Below are positions 60,906 through 64,000 of a DNA stretch of 64,000 nt, piece by piece. The notes beneath the pieces are model-generated. The model saw nothing but the letters and a program-made list of their open reading frames with translations. It was not told the DNA's origin and ran no database searches. The position numbers and the translations under genes are program-made. How positions within the stretch are numbered: position 1 is the first letter of the stretch; every line of letters begins with the position of its first letter. The DNA is from Pseudomonas viridiflava (GTDB lineage: Bacteria; Pseudomonadota; Gammaproteobacteria; Pseudomonadales; Pseudomonadaceae). The stretch is taken from assembly GCF_900580865.1 (NCBI RefSeq), contig NZ_UTBZ01000052.1, positions 310,001 to 374,000 on the forward strand, read 5' to 3'.

Positions 60906-61187
60906 ATGGAAAGTATCAGTCTATTGCTCGGTGAGGCTCTGAGCCCGTATCAGGTTTCGTTGTCTCCAAGCGGTTCCCATGGCGAATGCCTGGTGACCTT
61001 GAAGAACAGTCACGGCGCCATTGTGGTGGAGCGCGAATTCAATCAGGCGCAACTGACCGACAAGCGCCAGTTGACCGATGTCGTCGACGGTTTGCACCGC
61101 GACGTTCTGATTGCTGAAGGACGGCTGGAGCCTTGTGTAATCGCGGCCTTGCGCAACGCTGCACTGGACAAGCGTGCGGCGCTGTAA
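60906..61187 (+). CDS. DUF3509-family protein
   Basis: The 93-residue protein matches DUF3509, a Pseudomonas family, by its start MESISLLLGEALSPYQVSL, the middle GECLVTLKNSHGAIVVER and the end RLEPCVIAALRNAAL. The ATG at 60906 is preferred; an in-frame GTG at 60894 would add four residues. The function is unknown. A 24-codon frame directly precedes it. Confidence 0.82.
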   Translation: MESISLLLGEALSPYQVSLSPSGSHGECLVTLKNSHGAIVVEREFNQAQLTDKRQLTDVVDGLHRDVLIAEGRLEPCVIAALRNAALDKRAAL

Positions 61188-61310
61188 AGATGAAATATTT
61201 TTTGTGGGAACCTTCCTGCATCCCTGTCAGTCAGACCCCATAACAGCAGGATCAAGCATTGTGCTCCGGTGCTTGTCGCTTGCTGCTACGGGTCTTTATG
61301 TAGGCCACGT

Positions 61311-61350
61311 TTAACCCCGAGTCGTCTCCCCACTTCTCGGGGTTTCTTTT
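61311..61350. terminator. Terminator-like hairpin between convergent genes
   Basis: AACCCCGAG (61313-61321) pairs with CTCGGGGTT (61336-61344), followed by TCTTTT. It could serve both strands. Confidence 0.7.
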
Positions 61351-61363
61351 GTCTGCGATTTGC

Positions 61364-62269
61364 TTACTGCGCGGCCTGGTGTTCGAAAAACGCACGGGCT
61401 TCTTGCAGGTAGTCCGCTTGGCGCTCGGGGTCCAGCCAGGCGGCATAAAGCTGATTGAGGTGTTCGTGGGGCAGGGTCCGCAGCAGCTGGTTGATCTCGC
61501 TGATGGCCTGGCGTCCCTGGCTGGTGTCGGAACACGCCACGTAGCCCGATAGATATTTTCCCGCGCCGCGAACCGCATAGAACACCAGCTCATCCTCGGC
61601 AATCTGCGCTTGTCTGGCCTGATAGCGGATCTCCGGCCAGTAACCCAGCACCACCTGCAACCGGCCCAGACGCTGCATCGACAGTAGATTGGTCAGCGCA
61701 TCATTGCCGTAATGGGCAGTCAATGCGCCGCTCGGCGCCTGATGCAGAATATTGTCGATAAATTCGCCGTAACTGCGCTCAGCGACCACGCCGACTTTTC
61801 TCTCGGTGGCGGCCAGCAATGCCGACAGATCGACTTCGCCGTCCACCAGATAGGGATCAAGCACCGCGCGATCTTGTTGGCGAACCACCAGGCCATTGCT
61901 CACCGCACGGATCGCCGGGATCGAATACGCGACCCACTGCGCGCGCTCCTTGTTCCACAGCAGCGCGGGGTCACAGGCAAACGGGTTCTCGTGAAGCATC
62001 TGCAGACCGCGGGCGCGATTGACCCGCATCAGCGTGTGTTCGTATTGCGGCATGCCAGCGATCAGCAGCGGCATCAGTTGGTCGATCACGCCCTGGCCCT
62101 TTTTCGGGCCTTCGAAAATGGTCAGTGGCGGCAAGTCGCGCAGCAACCAGATGAGCGTCGGTTTCGCTTGCGCACCGGTCGACAGGGCGAGCAAAAACAA
62201 CAGGCCGAACAGCCGCCACGTCCACCAATGGTGGGCGCGGTTGGCGTGCGATGGCGGCCGGCGTTTCAG
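61364..62269 (-). CDS. TIGR02285-type periplasmic substrate-binding protein
   Basis: The 301-residue product has a signal peptide (LFGLLFLLALSTGAQA) and a solute-binding-like domain with LIWLLRDLPPLTIFEG, GVIDQLMPLL and VGVVAERSYGEFID. Its start is uncertain. A CTG at 62269 with GGAG at the right distance begins MKRRPPSHANR and a clean signal peptide; the frame extends to an ATG at 62353 inside the neighbouring gene. The ligand is unknown. Confidence 0.72.
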   Translation of the reverse strand: MKRRPPSHANRAHHWWTWRLFGLLFLLALSTGAQAKPTLIWLLRDLPPLTIFEGPKKGQGVIDQLMPLLIAGMPQYEHTLMRVNRARGLQMLHENPFACDPALLWNKERAQWVAYSIPAIRAVSNGLVVRQQDRAVLDPYLVDGEVDLSALLAATERKVGVVAERSYGEFIDNILHQAPSGALTAHYGNDALTNLLSMQRLGRLQVVLGYWPEIRYQARQAQIAEDELVFYAVRGAGKYLSGYVACSDTSQGRQAISEINQLLRTLPHEHLNQLYAAWLDPERQADYLQEARAFFEHQAAQ

Positions 62270-62270
62270 C

Positions 62271-63470
62271 TTAGATGGCTCCGTCTTCACGCAGCTTGGC
62301 GATCTGTTTGTCGTCGTAGCCAAGCTCGTGAAGTACCTGCGCATTGTGTTCACCCAGTTGCGGTCCGACCCATTCTGAACTGCCCGGTGTCTCAGAGAGT
62401 TTCGGCACGATGCCCGGCATCTTGAAATCTTTGCCGTCGGGCAGCTTGGCCTGCAGGAACATCTCTCGTGCCAGATACTGTGGATCGTTGAACATGTCCT
62501 CGGCGCTGAAGATCCGGCTGGCCGGCACCTCGGCCTGATTGAGCAGGTCGAGCACGGTTTGCAGCGGCAATGAATTGACCCAGCGATCGATCACGCCGTA
62601 CAACTCGTCGCGGCGATTGTCACGTCCATCGTTGCTGGCGAGCGTCGGATCGTTGGCCAGATCTTCGCGGCCGATGATCAGCATGAAGCGTTTGAAGATT
62701 GCGTCACCATTGGCGCCGATCTGCACGTGCTTGCCGTCGGCGCTGGTGTGAATGGAGGAGGGCGTGATGCCCGGCATGATGTTGCCGGTGCGCTCGCGGA
62801 TAAAACCGAACACGTCGAACTCCGGCACCATGCTTTCCATCATCGCGAAAATCGCTTCATACAGCGCCACATCGACAACCTGACCGGTGCCACCGTTGAC
62901 CTCGCGATGACGCAGCGCCATCAGTGCACCAATCACGCCCCACAGCGCGGCAATCGAATCGCCGATGGAGATCCCGGTGCGCACCGGTGGCCGGTCCTCG
63001 AAACCGGTGATATAGCGCAGACCGCCCATGGACTCGCCGACCGCGCCGAAGCCCGGTTGATCTTTCATCGGCCCGGTCTGACCGAAACCGGACAGGCGCA
63101 CCATTACCAGTTTCGGGTTCAAGGCATGCAGGGTTTCCCAGCTCAGACCCAGTTTTTCCAGGACGCCGGGGCGGAAGTTCTCGATGAGGATATCGGCTTC
63201 ACTGAGCAGTTTTTTCAGGATCGCCAAACCGTCAGGGTGTTTGAGGTTCAGCGTCAGTGATTTCTTGTTGCGCGCCTGGACGAACCACCACAGCGACGTG
63301 CCTTCGTAGAGTTTTCGCCATTTGCGCAAGGGATCACCACCGTCGGGCGACTCGATCTTGATCACCTCGGCGCCGAACTCGCCGCAAATGCGCGAGGCAA
63401 ACGGCCCGGCAATCAATGTACCCAATTCAATGACTTTCAGACCCGAGAGCGGTTTGCTGGTGAACGGCAT
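62271..63470 (-). CDS. CaiB/BaiF-type CoA-transferase (class III)
   Basis: The 399-residue enzyme moves CoA between carboxylic acids. It starts SGLKVIELGTLIAGPFASRI, carries SLTLNLKHPDGLAILKKLL, and has the catalytic aspartate in QVVDVALYEAIF. NIMPGITPSSIHTSADGKHV is another conserved segment. The partner acid is unknown. Its stop lies 1 bp before the proposed start of the TIGR02285 gene, so they are probably one transcript. Confidence 0.9.
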   Translation of the reverse strand: MPFTSKPLSGLKVIELGTLIAGPFASRICGEFGAEVIKIESPDGGDPLRKWRKLYEGTSLWWFVQARNKKSLTLNLKHPDGLAILKKLLSEADILIENFRPGVLEKLGLSWETLHALNPKLVMVRLSGFGQTGPMKDQPGFGAVGESMGGLRYITGFEDRPPVRTGISIGDSIAALWGVIGALMALRHREVNGGTGQVVDVALYEAIFAMMESMVPEFDVFGFIRERTGNIMPGITPSSIHTSADGKHVQIGANGDAIFKRFMLIIGREDLANDPTLASNDGRDNRRDELYGVIDRWVNSLPLQTVLDLLNQAEVPASRIFSAEDMFNDPQYLAREMFLQAKLPDGKDFKMPGIVPKLSETPGSSEWVGPQLGEHNAQVLHELGYDDKQIAKLREDGAI

Positions 63471-63616
63471 GCGAAATCCTGTAGGACAAGGCTGAGCGGA
63501 TACAGCGTTTTAACATAGCCGGCTGTCAGACGCCGCAGCTTGATCGCCATCAATTCGATGATTGCCTACCGCATCGGTTAGACTTGCCGACTTTCCTCGT
63601 ATCAAGAAGCCCGTTC

Positions 63617-64000
63617 ATGGCCCAGCCGTCCACTACCTACAAGTTTGAACTGAACCTCACCGACCTCGACCGCAGCGTCTACGAGAGCGTCAAGCAGACC
63701 ATCGCCCGTCACCCTTCGGAAACCGAAGAGCGCATGACCGTGCGGCTGCTGGCCTACGCCCTCTGGTACAACGAGCAGTTGTCGTTTGGTCGCGGTCTGT
63801 CAGACGTGGATGAACCAGCACTGTGGGAAAAGAGCCTGGACGACCGTGTTCTGCACTGGATCGAAGTCGGCCAGCCAGACGCCGACCGTCTGACCTGGTG
63901 CTCGCGTCGTACCGAGCGCACCAGCCTGCTGGCCTACGGCAGCCTGCGCGTGTGGGAAACCAAGGTGATCCCGGCGATCAAGAACCTGAAAAACGTCAAC
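63617..64000 (+). CDS. yaeQ: YaeQ family protein (3' end outside window)
   Basis: The frame begins MAQPSTTYKFELNLTDLDRS and continues YESVKQTIARHPSETEERM and VLHWIEVGQPDADRL, as in E. coli YaeQ (about 181 residues). The fold is restriction-endonuclease-like; the role is unknown, although a link to RfaH suppression has been reported for enteric homologs. The window ends after 128 codons. It diverges from the CoA-transferase gene. Confidence 0.9.
   Translation, partial: MAQPSTTYKFELNLTDLDRSVYESVKQTIARHPSETEERMTVRLLAYALWYNEQLSFGRGLSDVDEPALWEKSLDDRVLHWIEVGQPDADRLTWCSRRTERTSLLAYGSLRVWETKVIPAIKNLKNVN

Overview
The window is chromosomal DNA of a fluorescent Pseudomonas, most likely of the P. fluorescens group. 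The evidence is the runs lepA-lepB-rnc-era-recO-pdxJ, rpsP-rimM-trmD-rplS, valS-holC-pepA/lptFG and dsbC-hom-thrC, Pseudomonas-type proteins (DUF3509, DUF6124, HupN), a high-GC codon pattern, and many REP sequences with cores like GTGGGAGCGAGCCTGCTCGC and GTAGGAGCTGCCGAAGG. No prophage, integrase of a mobile element, transposase, rRNA, tRNA or CRISPR array was recognised.

Layout. 1-9.1 kb: end of an amino-acid ABC transporter (aapP), an MqsR/MqsA toxin-antitoxin pair with a perfect palindromic operator, a FadR-type regulator with a CynX-like transporter, small enzymes (NTF2-like, GIY-YIG, GST, membrane-anchored glutaredoxin), the nucleoid proteins YejK and HupN, and rlmF. 9.3-17.2 kb: valS, a small hypothetical gene, holC and pepA on the minus strand, divergent from lptF-lptG. 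17.4-23.5 kb: lepA-lepB-rnc-era-recO-pdxJ; the small gene often found between lepB and rnc in Pseudomonas is not seen, and a 29-codon reading frame is coupled to rnc instead. 23.6-29.6 kb: mltF divergent from purL, which is followed by a NIF3-C-terminal-like gene.

29.6-31.4 kb is the main accessory, repeat-rich stretch: a dispersed 300-bp Pseudomonas element, three tandem copies of a 110-bp unit, a strongly structured stretch ahead of a DUF6124 gene, and two kinds of REP pair. 31.4-38.6 kb is a complete N-acetylglucosamine operon on the minus strand: regulator nagR, deacetylase nagA, deaminase nagB-II, a fused EIIA-HPr-EI phosphotransferase, and the IIC-IIB permease. A duplicated operator-like site lies upstream of nagR.

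38.9-47.4 kb: L,D-transpeptidase, two NUDIX hydrolases, gamma carbonic anhydrase, DUF1289, VUT-type membrane protein, purT, an MHS transporter, a CNNM/CBS protein and a YpjD-like protein. 47.6-53.8 kb: ffh, a 158-bp near-perfect hairpin, rpsP-rimM-trmD-rplS, a thioesterase and a CPA1 antiporter. 53.9-64 kb: xerD, dsbC, hom, thrC, a sensor that has lost its kinase, a degenerate receiver, DUF3509 with a 24-codon leader frame, a TIGR02285-like protein, a CaiB/BaiF CoA-transferase and the start of yaeQ.

Most of the window is housekeeping. The parts most worth a second look are the structured region before the DUF6124 gene, the long hairpin after ffh, the rnc, hom and DUF3509 leaders, and the kinase-less sensor with its neighbour.
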